Assembly: GCA_017514045.1 (NCBI GenBank)
Contig: JAFWLS010000010.1
Location: 1 to 35,286 of the forward strand
Length of the DNA: 35,286 nucleotides
Reading direction: 5' to 3'
Source of the DNA: Candidatus Saccharimonadota bacterium
GTDB lineage: Bacteria > Patescibacteriota > Saccharimonadia > Saccharimonadales > Saccharimonadaceae
A model generated the notes under the pieces. The model searched no databases, was not told the DNA's origin, and worked only from the letters and a program-made list of their open reading frames with translations. Both the position numbers and the translations under genes were made by a program. This document shows positions 14,840-22,314 of the stretch, one piece after another; within the stretch, counting starts at the first letter, position 1, and each line of letters starts with the position of its first letter.

Positions 14840-16642
14840 ATGGATTATACAAAATCGTTAGACGCAAAAAACTCTTTAGGCAAAACTATTACCGTTGCCG
14901 GTTGGGTTAATTCTCGCCGCGATCACGGAGGACTGATTTTTATCGATCTGCGTGACTTTAAGGGAATTATCCAGTTGGTCGTTACTCCTGATACTCCAGA
15001 CAGTTTCCATCTTGCTGAATCGGTCCGTGACGAATACGTTTTGCGCGCTACCGGTAAAATTCGTGAACGAGCCCCAGAACTCAAGAACCCAAACATTCCT
15101 ACTGGAAACATCGAGCTCGTCGTAGAAACGCTTGAGATGCTTAACCGTTCTGACACTCCGCCGGTCAACACGCACGATGAAGGCAATGAATCTAGCGAAG
15201 AACTTAGACTAAAATACCGTTTCCTAGATTTGCGTCGTCCCAAAATGCAACAACGTCTTCGTCGACGTTCGGATTATTATCGCTTTATCCGCGAATATAT
15301 GTATAACCATGGCTTTACAGAGATTACTACGCCGATTTTGGCTAACTCCTCTCCTGAAGGCGCCCGCGACTTTCTTGTCCCGTCTCGTCTTCACCCTGGG
15401 AAATTCTATGCTCTTCCACAAGCGCCACAACAGTTCAAGCAGCTCTTAATGGTTGGTGGCGTAGAACGCTACTTCCAAATCGCTCCCTGCTTCCGTGACG
15501 AAGACCCTCGCGCCGATCGTTTATATGGCGACTTCTATCAGCTCGACCTAGAAATGTCGTTCGTTGAAGATGGCGAAGTAGTGCGTAGCACCATTGAACC
15601 ACTTTACCTTGCTCTAGCGACTGAATTTGCCAAGAAAATGCTCGTAATACGGTCCGAGCCGGCCAAAGCCTACATCCCAAAGGGCGGAGTCGTACCACGC
15701 TTACCATACGATTTTGCAATGAATACATATGGCGTCGATAAACCAGATCTTCGCTATGGAATGGAGCTTATTGAGCTTACTGAAGTGTTTAAAGACACTG
15801 ACTTTAAGGTCTTCAAACAGCCTTGCGTGAAAGCTCTTTGCGTTAAAGGTGGCGCTAGCTTAACACGCTCACAAATCGATGCTTTCACAGAGAAAGCCAG
15901 AAAGCTTGGCGCCGGTGGTCTTGCATATATATTATATACAGAAGAAGGCGCTAAATCTCCGATTCTCAAGTTTATGTCTGATTCAGAAATCGAGAATGTT
16001 CAAAAACTCACCGGGGCAGAAGTTGGTGATGCTGTATTCTTTGGCGCGGACGAACGCGCAAAAGTCAACAAAGTACTCGGCCAACTCCGCATTGAGTTCG
16101 CTGACCATTTTGGCTTGAAGCACAATGACGAGATAGCCTATACTTGGATTATTGATTTTCCATTCTACGAATGGGATGAGAAGGCTAAGAAGCTCGACTT
16201 TGGCCATAACCCATTCTCTATGCCAAAAGGTGGACTTGCTGCACTTGAAGCTGCTAAGACCGACGAAGAGAAATTAGCAATTGTTGCCGACCAGTACGAT
16301 ATGGTCATGAATGGTTACGAGGCCGCTTCCGGCGCAGTTCGCAATTACAATCCAGAAATCATGTACAAAGTCTTCAATATCCTCGGCTTTAACAACGAGT
16401 ATGTCGAAGCACGCTTTGGCGGTATGCTTAATGCCTTCAAGTTTGGCGCGCCACCACACGCTGGTTGTGCTCCTGGTCTTGATCGTATCTTCATGGTTCT
16501 CGAGGACGAAGAAAATATTCGCGATGTAGTCGCCTTCCCGAAGAATGGGTCAGGTATGGATCTCATGATGGATTCGCCATCGCCCGTTGATCAAATTCAA
16601 CTCGATGAAGCTCATCTCGCCATCTTAGAAGACAAAGACTAG
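14840..16642 (+). CDS. aspS: Aspartyl-tRNA synthetase (bacterial type)
   Basis: This enzyme charges tRNA-Asp with aspartate for translation. The 600-residue length and the presence of the GAD insertion domain are typical of the bacterial type. Visible parts are the N-terminal OB anticodon-binding domain (VAGWVNSRRDHGGLIFIDLRD, about 20-41), class II motif 2 (CFRDEDPRADRLYGDFYQLD, about 217-236), the GAD insert (about 300-400), and motif 3 (APGLDRIFMVL, near 545-556). No glutaminyl- or asparaginyl-tRNA synthetase is in the window, so it cannot be said whether the enzyme is discriminating. It is followed after 17 nt by the next gene, which has its own -10 box. Confidence 0.97.
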   Translation: MDYTKSLDAKNSLGKTITVAGWVNSRRDHGGLIFIDLRDFKGIIQLVVTPDTPDSFHLAESVRDEYVLRATGKIRERAPELKNPNIPTGNIELVVETLEMLNRSDTPPVNTHDEGNESSEELRLKYRFLDLRRPKMQQRLRRRSDYYRFIREYMYNHGFTEITTPILANSSPEGARDFLVPSRLHPGKFYALPQAPQQFKQLLMVGGVERYFQIAPCFRDEDPRADRLYGDFYQLDLEMSFVEDGEVVRSTIEPLYLALATEFAKKMLVIRSEPAKAYIPKGGVVPRLPYDFAMNTYGVDKPDLRYGMELIELTEVFKDTDFKVFKQPCVKALCVKGGASLTRSQIDAFTEKARKLGAGGLAYILYTEEGAKSPILKFMSDSEIENVQKLTGAEVGDAVFFGADERAKVNKVLGQLRIEFADHFGLKHNDEIAYTWIIDFPFYEWDEKAKKLDFGHNPFSMPKGGLAALEAAKTDEEKLAIVADQYDMVMNGYEAASGAVRNYNPEIMYKVFNILGFNNEYVEARFGGMLNAFKFGAPPHAGCAPGLDRIFMVLEDEENIRDVVAFPKNGSGMDLMMDSPSPVDQIQLDEAHLAILEDKD

Positions 16643-16651
16643 TGTTATAAT
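16643..16651 (+). promoter_or_regulatory. Leaderless-type extended -10 upstream of 16660
   Basis: TGTTATAAT with the -10 at 16646-16651; the ATG at 16660 is 8 nt beyond. The start codon sits inside the 14-bp palindrome TAGGCATATGCCTA (16653-16666). Confidence 0.6.
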
Positions 16652-16659
16652 ATAGGCAT

Positions 16660-17073
16660 ATGCCTAATATAAATCCAGATGAAATATATCATAGGCCCAT
16701 TTCTGGCCGCCTGAAAGATGCCAATAGCACGTCCGAAGTGCCAAAAGAAGAGGCTAAAATCATCTCGTCGAACGTTGAAGGTTCGGAAGAGTATGAACGC
16801 GAGAAGCAGCTATGGCGTGAAGGTCAATCTGTTCGCTTAAACGATGGGTTTCGTACAAAGTTCATCTTCTTATGCGTTGCAATTGCTAGCTTGATTCTCG
16901 CCAACGGGCTTTACGGCGCTTTCTTGCCGGTCATTAGCTATATATTATATGCCGTCAGCGGCATATTAGCCGTTTATATTATTTATTATCTCATTCGTCA
17001 AAGTAAAATTTCCTACGATTCTCGCAAGTATAAAAAACAACGAAAAAAGCACCCCACCACACCCATTCAATGA
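16660..17073 (+). CDS. Small two-helix membrane protein of unknown function
   Basis: I do not recognise this 137-residue protein. The first 65 residues are polar and probably cytoplasmic (many Glu, Lys, Ser). Two hydrophobic helices follow (about 67-88 and 92-113), and the tail is strongly basic (YDSRKYKKQRKKHP). This layout would place both ends in the cytoplasm. It lies between aspS and murJ on the same strand, 12 nt before murJ, so read-through co-expression with the lipid II flippase is plausible, but murJ has its own -10. No enzymatic motif is visible. Confidence 0.8.
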   Translation: MPNINPDEIYHRPISGRLKDANSTSEVPKEEAKIISSNVEGSEEYEREKQLWREGQSVRLNDGFRTKFIFLCVAIASLILANGLYGAFLPVISYILYAVSGILAVYIIYYLIRQSKISYDSRKYKKQRKKHPTTPIQ

Positions 17074-17079
17074 TATAAT
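17071..17079 (+). promoter_or_regulatory. Leaderless-type extended -10 of murJ
   Basis: TGATATAAT with TATAAT at 17074-17079; the ATG at 17086 is 6 nt beyond. No -35 is evident. It overlaps the stop of the preceding gene. Confidence 0.65.
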
Positions 17080-17085
17080 AACCTT

Positions 17086-18714
17086 ATGGCCAAATTTAAG
17101 TTCAAATCCGTCGTTGCTCTTGCGAACGCCAGACTTTCTGTAAAAGCCGCTGCAATCTTGCTTGCTAGCTCTACGCTCGTTTCGGCACTACTTGGTATTT
17201 TTCGCGACCGTCTTTTGAACTCTTATTATCTCAAGACCTATCCGACCGGTATCGACGCGTATACAGCCGCCTTTACCATTCCAGATTTCATGTTCTTCAT
17301 TCTAACATCTGGCGCCCTCGCTGTTTCCTTCGTCCCAGTGTTCAATGAGCGTCTCATGAAAGGCAACAAAAAATCCGCTTGGGAACTGTCTACTTCACTG
17401 TTAAATTTCCTAGCATTAATTACTCTTATTGCCAGCGTTTTAATCATGATTTTTGCAGACCCGCTCGTCCGCCACGTTGTTGGCCCCGGCCTAGACGAGT
17501 CTGGCACCATTCTGGCCATCAATATGATGCGCGTGATTGCGATTAATCCATTCTTATTTTCTATTTCTACTGTTATCGCATCCATTCAGCAAGCTCTCGG
17601 TCGTTTCGTTTTTTATGCACTCGCTCCAGCCATGTATAACATCGGTATTTTGCTTGGTATCACCATTTTCACCGGCGGAATCAATATTTTTGGATGGCAG
17701 ATTTTTGAAGGCGGAATTATGGGTGTCGCCATCGGCGTGGTCTTTGGCGCAGTCCTACAGCTCATCACTTCGCTCATCGGACTCTTCGGATTTGGTTTTG
17801 ATTATAACTTTAGGATTAACCGCAAGAATCAAGGGTTCAAGAGCGTTTTGAGACTATTACCGGCACGCTCGCTTGACCAGGGAATTGACTATGTAAACAC
17901 GCTCGTTTCCACGAATCTATCTTCGCGTATGGGCGCAGGTGTGCTTCGTAGTTTTCAACAGGCCAACACTCTTCACCAGATGCCAGTTTCGCTTATCGGC
18001 GTAGCTATTTCTACTGCTTTCTTTCCACAGCTCACGGAAGAGCTAGGACGAGGCGACAAAAACAAATTCCAAGATTCGTTCCGCACTGCACTTCGCATGA
18101 TCATTTGGATTGCCTTGCCAGTTTCACTTATTGCATTCTTCGCGCGCGGTTACATAGTAAACTTCATCATGAACGGCGGTGACATGCTGATTGCTACCAT
18201 TCTCGGTACGTTTATTGTAGCTATTTTTGCACAAAGCATTTTCCATATTGCCTCGCGCGGCTTTTATGCCTATCAAGATACAAAGACTCCACTCATCGTC
18301 AGCATTATCGCTATCGGCACAACTATTGGCCTATCTATTTTATTCTACGACCAAGGCTATGGTCCAGAAGGGCTTGGCTGGGCTCAGAGCATCGGAGCAG
18401 TCTTCGAGATTATTATTCTACTTACCATTTTGAATCGTCGCTCTGGCCATAAGCTAATTAATAGGGAATTTTTCAAATCAATTGAGAAGATGTTTATTGC
18501 CGGTGTCATCACGGCGTGCGTGGCATATTCTATGACTAAATTCCTTCCTTTGATGGCTACGGATAATTCGTTCCTTGCCACCTTCCCGAAATTCTTTGTA
18601 ATTACCGTAGTATCTATTATTGCCTACCTAGGATCTTGCTACTTCCTCAATATTTCCGAAGCGAAGCCAATTTTCAAGAAGATCAAAAAGATTCTTTTCC
18701 GCAATACCGACTAA
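17086..18714 (+). CDS. murJ: Lipid II flippase MurJ
   Basis: MurJ moves the peptidoglycan precursor lipid II across the membrane. The 542-residue protein is built almost entirely of hydrophobic helices, consistent with the 14-helix MOP-superfamily fold. Recognisable family features are the N-terminal SALLGIFRDRLLNSYY, DAYTAAFTIPDFMFFIL with SGALAVSFVPVF, the mid-protein PARSLDQGIDYVNTLVSTNL, and QMPVSLIGVAISTAFFPQL. The start is set by the -10 placed 6 nt upstream and the immediate match to the family. Presence of MurJ implies the cell makes or remodels peptidoglycan. It is followed by a short hairpin (GCTTAA/TTAAGC at 18724-18736) and an AT-rich stretch. Confidence 0.92.
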   Translation: MAKFKFKSVVALANARLSVKAAAILLASSTLVSALLGIFRDRLLNSYYLKTYPTGIDAYTAAFTIPDFMFFILTSGALAVSFVPVFNERLMKGNKKSAWELSTSLLNFLALITLIASVLIMIFADPLVRHVVGPGLDESGTILAINMMRVIAINPFLFSISTVIASIQQALGRFVFYALAPAMYNIGILLGITIFTGGINIFGWQIFEGGIMGVAIGVVFGAVLQLITSLIGLFGFGFDYNFRINRKNQGFKSVLRLLPARSLDQGIDYVNTLVSTNLSSRMGAGVLRSFQQANTLHQMPVSLIGVAISTAFFPQLTEELGRGDKNKFQDSFRTALRMIIWIALPVSLIAFFARGYIVNFIMNGGDMLIATILGTFIVAIFAQSIFHIASRGFYAYQDTKTPLIVSIIAIGTTIGLSILFYDQGYGPEGLGWAQSIGAVFEIIILLTILNRRSGHKLINREFFKSIEKMFIAGVITACVAYSMTKFLPLMATDNSFLATFPKFFVITVVSIIAYLGSCYFLNISEAKPIFKKIKKILFRNTD

Positions 18715-18878
18715 TATGCCTAGGCTTAAATTAAGCAAAAACATTGTATATAATAATATAATATATTTAAAGTCAAGACTTGCGCTAGACAACAAGCCTT
18801 GCTAAAATACATACTATCGCTCTCAAAATCAGAAGTCGATATGAGCGAGAAAACAATTAACAGGAGGCAATTCGCCTA
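18715..18878 (+). other. AT-rich intergenic region and leader of the 30-codon ORF
   Basis: It holds a perfect GCTTAA/TTAAGC hairpin, a run of overlapping TATAAT-like sequences (18746-18768), and the promoter of the small ORF. In the expected leader, TCGCTC (18817-18822) can pair with GAGCGA (18843-18848). No larger gene is seen. Confidence 0.5.
18780..18808 (+). promoter_or_regulatory. Promoter of the 30-codon basic ORF
   Basis: TTGCGC (18780-18785), a 17-nt spacer, and TAAAAT (18803-18808) within TGCTAAAAT, so it has -35, -10 and extended -10 elements. It leaves a leader of about 63 nt. Confidence 0.7.
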
Positions 18879-18971
18879 ATGCGTATCAGGCTAAAGCGTG
18901 TAAACCGCAAGGTAGAGCGTAAACAGTCTAAGATAGCTCCTGCCCCATGGCAAGAGTTCATCGAAATTTAA
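18879..18971 (+). CDS. 30-residue basic small protein
   Basis: This ORF encodes 30 residues, starting MRIRLKRVNRKVERK and ending APWQEFIEI. The first half has about nine Arg/Lys residues and could bind nucleic acid or ribosomal RNA; the second half is less charged. Support comes from a full promoter, an AGGAGG at 18862-18867 (11 nt from the ATG, rather long) and a strong terminator that begins 11 nt after the stop, so it is a complete one-gene transcription unit of about 190 nt. I recognise no family. It might instead be a structured small RNA with an incidental ORF. Confidence 0.55.
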   Translation: MRIRLKRVNRKVERKQSKIAPAPWQEFIEI

Positions 18972-18982
18972 GGGGTTATTTC

Positions 18983-19008
18983 AGTTCCCGCAAGGGAACT
19001 TTTTTTTT
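18983..19008 (+). terminator. Strong terminator of the 30-codon unit
   Basis: AGTTCCC (18983-18989), GCAA loop, GGGAACT (18994-19000), then a run of T residues to 19008. Confidence 0.92.
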
Positions 19009-19018
19009 GCCAAAAATC

Positions 19019-19027
19019 TGCTATAAT
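19019..19027 (+). promoter_or_regulatory. Leaderless-type extended -10 of the DsbA-like gene
   Basis: TGCTATAAT with TATAAT at 19022-19027; the ATG at 19035 is 7 nt beyond. The position of a -35 would fall in the T-run of the preceding terminator. Confidence 0.65.
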
Positions 19028-19034
19028 CATCTGT

Positions 19035-19823
19035 ATGAAAAACAATCGCACTCTCTTAATCTGCATCATTACCATTGTTGCTCTTTTTATCGGGGCAATA
19101 GTCATCGTTCCACAACTAACCAAGAAACCTAGCGACGATATAGAACCGAGTAATCTTGATATCTCCGGATATGACCTCAATAAGTTCATCGACGCCAATG
19201 AAGATAACGGCGGCATCGCTGATCATGTAAAAGGTGCCGATATCGAGTCGGCCAAAGTTGTGCTTTTTGAGTACGCCGATTACCAGTGTTCTGGATGCGC
19301 TACAGTTAATCCATGGATTAAAGAACTTCTAGCAGAATATGGTGACGAAGTAGCCATCGTCTATCGTGACCTTCCCCTTACTAGCATTCACCCCAACGCT
19401 ATAGCGGCCGCTTCAGCTGTTGAAGCTGCCGGGCTTCAAGGCTACTGGGAAGAATATGGCGATTTGGTCTTCGCCAACCAAGCTGAGTGGTTCTATTCCA
19501 CTGGCTCCAAACGCACTGAATACTTCGCAAATTACTTCAATACAGTATCGGGCGGGAAAGGCGATGTCAATAAGTTTAAGGCCGATATGGCCGGAGAAGC
19601 CGTTAAGGCCAAAGTCAATTTTGACCGAGCAATCGCCGAATCGCTCGGTATTGTTGCTACCCCAACCATCTTCGATGCTAACGGCAAAGAAATTGACTGG
19701 GCATCTGCCGATTCAACTAAAACAGGCGTAATAAATTTCTTCAGAAACTACTTCAACGAAGCTCTCGGTAGGGAAGAAACACCAGTAGAAACCACAGAAG
19801 AGACCTACGATTATTACTATTAA
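19035..19823 (+). CDS. Membrane-anchored DsbA-like thiol-disulfide oxidoreductase
   Basis: The 262-residue protein has an N-terminal membrane helix (about residues 7-27) and an external thioredoxin-fold domain of the DsbA/Thioredoxin_4 type. The redox motif is CSGC (85-88) in EYADYQCSGCATVNPW, the cis-proline is P210 in ATPTIF, and IVYRDLPL with HPNAIAAASAVEAA matches the helical insertion seen in DsbA-like proteins. It should form or rearrange disulfide bonds in exported proteins; cysteine-bearing surface proteins in this window are candidate substrates (inference). The tail is acidic with a Tyr-rich end (EETYDYYY). It is a single gene between two terminators. Confidence 0.92.
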   Translation: MKNNRTLLICIITIVALFIGAIVIVPQLTKKPSDDIEPSNLDISGYDLNKFIDANEDNGGIADHVKGADIESAKVVLFEYADYQCSGCATVNPWIKELLAEYGDEVAIVYRDLPLTSIHPNAIAAASAVEAAGLQGYWEEYGDLVFANQAEWFYSTGSKRTEYFANYFNTVSGGKGDVNKFKADMAGEAVKAKVNFDRAIAESLGIVATPTIFDANGKEIDWASADSTKTGVINFFRNYFNEALGREETPVETTEETYDYYY

Positions 19824-19830
19824 AACAAAA

Positions 19831-19854
19831 TACCCCGAAAGGGGTATTTTTTGT
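19831..19854 (+). terminator. Terminator of the DsbA-like gene
   Basis: TACCCC (19833-19838), GAAA loop, GGGGTA (19843-19848), and a T-rich tail. The -35 of the next promoter begins at 19856. Confidence 0.9.
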
Positions 19855-19855
19855 T

Positions 19856-19885
19856 GACTCGTGATTCTGCTTATGCTATTATAAT
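19856..19885 (+). promoter_or_regulatory. Promoter of the FISUMP-domain gene
   Basis: TTGACT (19856-19861), an 18-nt spacer, and TATAAT (19880-19885). The leader is about 55 nt and carries AAAGG at 19937-19941. Confidence 0.72.
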
Positions 19886-19947
19886 ACCAGTAGAGCCAGA
19901 GTCATAAAACAGCTAAAATGTTACCATTAATTAATCAAAGGTTATTA

Positions 19948-21492
19948 ATGTCTAATCGTAATACTATACGTAACAATAATTTTCACTATAGTCTCACCAC
20001 TCTTTTTGCCTCATCTCTGACAATTCTCACTCTTTTATCACTCTCCATCCTCTCTTCCCCTAAAGCCTCTGCCGACTCCTCCGCCGATGTTAATGTTTCT
20101 GTAACGGTACCAGCTACCTGTTCTCTCACTGCTAATCCCGATACTCTCTCCACTACCATCACTCCAGGCAATACTGGTACTATAGGTACTAGTACCATTA
20201 AAGCTATATGTAATGATCCAGCCGGTCTAGCCGTCTATGCTGTAGGCTATACTAACGATACCTATGGCAATAACAATCTAGCTAGTACTGTAGGAGGAAC
20301 CACTATCAACATTCCTACCGCCATAGCTTCTTCTCCTTCTACTTCACAATGGAACATGACCATCAATGCTGTTTCTGGCGACTTCGCTCCTACTATCCCT
20401 CAAGACTTTGAGAATACTGCTCATATCATTCCAACCCAATATACTAAAGTAGCCTATCGTAATACTATGACCGACATGGGTACTAATGCTACCGGAGCCC
20501 AGTTCAATGCTACCTTTACTGCTTACATTGGTCCTACCCAGGCGGCAGGGACGTATAATGGGAAAGTTAAGTTCTTGCTTGTTCATCCTAACGTCATCGA
20601 CTCTTCTACCAATCCTGCTACGGAGGCTCCGAGCGCCTTGCCAACCATGCAGACTGTATCTACGTGGGGAAGCTCTGTCACTGCCGGACAAGAAGTCACA
20701 AGCGTTGATGCGCGCGACGGTAAGCTTTACACAGTCGCAAGATTGGCTGATGGCCACCTCTGGATGACTCAGAACCTTGACCTCGACCTAGACTCCACAA
20801 GGACCTATACATCCGCAGACACGGACCTCCCCGCAAACGCCACATGGACACCAAGCACTTCAACATACGCATCCAACAACATTAGCGCATGGGAATGGTC
20901 TCATACCGCCCCTAGGTCATATGATCCAGGAGAATTGTACTGGGGTGGGGACATAGATTACACTTACATGAACCAGACTCTTAACGCTGCCGGTGACACT
21001 CACTATCATGCAGGCAACTACTATAACTGGACTGCCGCAGTAGCCATGAATGATAGTACAAGCCAAACTGTCGATGAGACTACGGTCGATCAATCCATTT
21101 GCCCAGCTGGCTGGACGCTCCCAAGACCTGGGTATGGTGACGGCACGCTCTACGGCATACTTAGCGGATACGATGCGAATACTAATGCTGTCATCGGTGA
21201 GGGTACTCACTATGTCGCTAGCGGCTATAACGCCAGTGACGCCCCAATATATTTCACCTATGTAGGAAATGTAATTAGTAACTCAGGCATTTCTGGGGCG
21301 AACAGTACCAGCTATTATTGGACAAATGGCGTAGGCGGTTCTTCCGAAGCGTATGACCTGCGGTCTTATGGATATCATAGCGACGTGTTCAATTATTCAT
21401 CTGGCACTACAAAAAATGGCCGGGGTTTCGGAAAGTCAATTCGCTGCATAGCGCGCCCAGTTTCTTCAACGGTCGTTTTTGCACCAGAATAA
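19948..21492 (+). CDS. Secreted FISUMP-domain surface protein
   Basis: The 514-residue protein has a signal-like hydrophobic segment (about residues 16-40) ending near SPKASADSSA. A beta-rich N-terminal domain follows (about 43-235, PATCSLTANPDTLSTTI...), then a C-terminal FISUMP domain (about 250-505; Fibrobacter succinogenes major paralogous domain): DGKLYTVARLADGHLWMTQN, NYYNWTAAVAM, ICPAGWTLPRPG, YYWTNG, and RGFGKSIRCIARP. FISUMP domains resemble C-type lectin/formylglycine-enzyme-like folds and occur in families of surface paralogues; the ligand is unknown. The start at 19948 has AAAGG 6 nt upstream; an in-frame ATG at 19918 lacks a ribosome site. There is no obvious wall anchor at the C-terminus. 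Codon style changes near 20640, close to the domain boundary. Confidence 0.85.
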   Translation: MSNRNTIRNNNFHYSLTTLFASSLTILTLLSLSILSSPKASADSSADVNVSVTVPATCSLTANPDTLSTTITPGNTGTIGTSTIKAICNDPAGLAVYAVGYTNDTYGNNNLASTVGGTTINIPTAIASSPSTSQWNMTINAVSGDFAPTIPQDFENTAHIIPTQYTKVAYRNTMTDMGTNATGAQFNATFTAYIGPTQAAGTYNGKVKFLLVHPNVIDSSTNPATEAPSALPTMQTVSTWGSSVTAGQEVTSVDARDGKLYTVARLADGHLWMTQNLDLDLDSTRTYTSADTDLPANATWTPSTSTYASNNISAWEWSHTAPRSYDPGELYWGGDIDYTYMNQTLNAAGDTHYHAGNYYNWTAAVAMNDSTSQTVDETTVDQSICPAGWTLPRPGYGDGTLYGILSGYDANTNAVIGEGTHYVASGYNASDAPIYFTYVGNVISNSGISGANSTSYYWTNGVGGSSEAYDLRSYGYHSDVFNYSSGTTKNGRGFGKSIRCIARPVSSTVVFAPE

Positions 21493-21519
21493 TCAACGAG
21501 CTACTTTCTAGGACAAAAA

Positions 21520-21560
21520 GAAAAGAAGGCCACACGATCGAAGATCTCACCCTTCTTTTC
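21520..21560 (+). terminator. Possible terminator after the FISUMP gene
   Basis: GAAAAGAAGG (21520-21529) pairs perfectly with CCTTCTTTTC (21551-21560) around a 21-nt loop. The T content lies inside the 3' arm rather than after it, so efficiency is uncertain. Confidence 0.5.
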
Positions 21561-21568
21561 CTCCTCCC

Positions 21569-21609
21569 GAAAAAAGCTCAAAGCCCCTGGCATGCAGGGG
21601 TTTTGAGCT
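21569..21609 (-). terminator. Terminator downstream of tRNA-Ser
   Basis: A 15-bp stem with one wobble pair (21575-21589 with 21595-21609) is followed on the minus strand by a T-run (21574-21570). Confidence 0.8.
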
Positions 21610-21640
21610 AAGAAATAACGTATCATTATTTCACACTTTT

Positions 21641-21750
21641 CTGGCGGAAGGGACAGGATCGCATGATCGAAAGCTTCGCTTTCGATAACGAACCTGGCTC
21701 GAACCCTGCTTCTTCTGACGAAAAAGTTTTCAAAAACGACCCTTGCTAGG
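21641..21750 (-). pseudogene. Degraded second copy of tRNA-Ser
   Basis: CTGGCGGAAGGGACAGGAT at 21641-21659 repeats exactly the 3' end of the functional tRNA-Ser at 21769-21787. Read on the minus strand, the stretch keeps, in tRNA order, an acceptor-like CAAGGGT, an anticodon-like TTTTTGAAAAC, a T-loop-like GCAGGGTTCGA and the full 3' acceptor end. The D arm is missing, and the T arm is interrupted by about 40 nt containing a perfect 9-bp hairpin (21666-21686). It cannot fold as a tRNA. The alternative is a tRNA-end duplication left by integration of a mobile element. Confidence 0.5.
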
Positions 21751-21769
21751 GCCATTTCTAAAAACTTCC

Positions 21770-21855
21770 TGGCGGAAGGGACAGGATTCGAACCTGCGAG
21801 GCGTTAACCTGCTGGTTTTCAAGACCAGTGCCATCAACCACTCGGCCACCCTTCC
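21770..21855 (-). tRNA. tRNA-Ser (anticodon UGA)
   Basis: Minus strand: acceptor GGAAGGG (from 21855) pairs with CCCTTCC, discriminator G and an encoded CCA (21772-21770). The anticodon loop reads CTTGAAA with anticodon TGA, and there is a long variable arm as expected for serine. The T loop contains GGTTCGAATCC. It is divergent from the pilin-like gene, 49 nt away. Confidence 0.95.
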
Positions 21856-21889
21856 GCGTAGCATTATTTTATCACAAAACTAACGTCTA

Positions 21890-21898
21890 TGCTATAAT
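21890..21898 (+). promoter_or_regulatory. Leaderless-type extended -10 of the pilin-like gene
   Basis: TGCTATAAT with TATAAT at 21893-21898; the ATG at 21905 is exactly 6 nt beyond. No Shine-Dalgarno site. Confidence 0.68.
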
Positions 21899-21904
21899 AG
21901 ATAC

Positions 21905-22303
21905 ATGAAATCACGCTCCTATAAAAAAGCCTTTACTGTACCAGAAATGCTAGTTGTCTGCGCGTTTGCGGCGCTTCTTCTCATTCTCTTCTTTATTCAG
22001 AAATCAAATGTTGACGCCATGTCTCGTGATGAAAAGCGCAAAACTGCTATTAATGCCATGTATTACGCACTTGAGGAAGGTTTTTATGAGGCCAACCATT
22101 ATTATCCGGAAGAAATTACCGAGGATATACTCACTGTAATAGATCCAGAACTCTTTACCGATCCTAACGGCGCATATATCAATACCGACTACGGTTCTTA
22201 TTCGTACGAAGCCACCAATTGCAAAGATGGCAAGTGCAAGAGCTACACTTTGCGCGCAGAGCTCGAAAAAGAAGACGATTATATAAAACGCAACCGTAAC
22301 TAA
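21905..22303 (+). CDS. Type IV pilin-like (prepilin) protein
   Basis: The 132-residue protein has a short basic leader followed by KAFTVPEMLVVCAFAALLL, a variant of the type IV prepilin cleavage site (processing after Ala, Phe at +1, Glu at +5) and the start of the long hydrophobic helix. The C-terminal domain is small (EANHYYPEE..., DPNGAYINTDYGSYSYEA) and has one Cys pair (NCKDGKCK), similar to the D-loop region of minor pilins. It could be a minor pilin or pseudopilin of the type IV pilus system, which assembles from the inner membrane. No assembly ATPase or prepilin peptidase is in the window. The next gene starts 12 nt after its stop. Confidence 0.8.
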   Translation: MKSRSYKKAFTVPEMLVVCAFAALLLILFFIQKSNVDAMSRDEKRKTAINAMYYALEEGFYEANHYYPEEITEDILTVIDPELFTDPNGAYINTDYGSYSYEATNCKDGKCKSYTLRAELEKEDDYIKRNRN

Positions 22304-22314
22304 AGGAGGTTTCC

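Noticed and set aside
14816-14842. Inverted repeat around the aspS -10 as a T-box or attenuator
   Set aside because: The transcript would start after the left arm, so the RNA hairpin cannot form; at most it is a DNA operator, and the symmetry is imperfect.
18746-18768. AT-rich stretch with overlapping TATAAT copies, as a replication origin
   Set aside because: It is short, lacks DnaA-box clusters, and is not next to dnaA, dnaN or gyrase genes; more likely a promoter-like AT-rich gap.
21501-21755. 84-codon minus-strand open frame between the FISUMP gene and tRNA-Ser
   Set aside because: It crosses the terminator hairpins and the tRNA-Ser pseudogene remnant, has no ribosome site or promoter, and its product looks like random translation.
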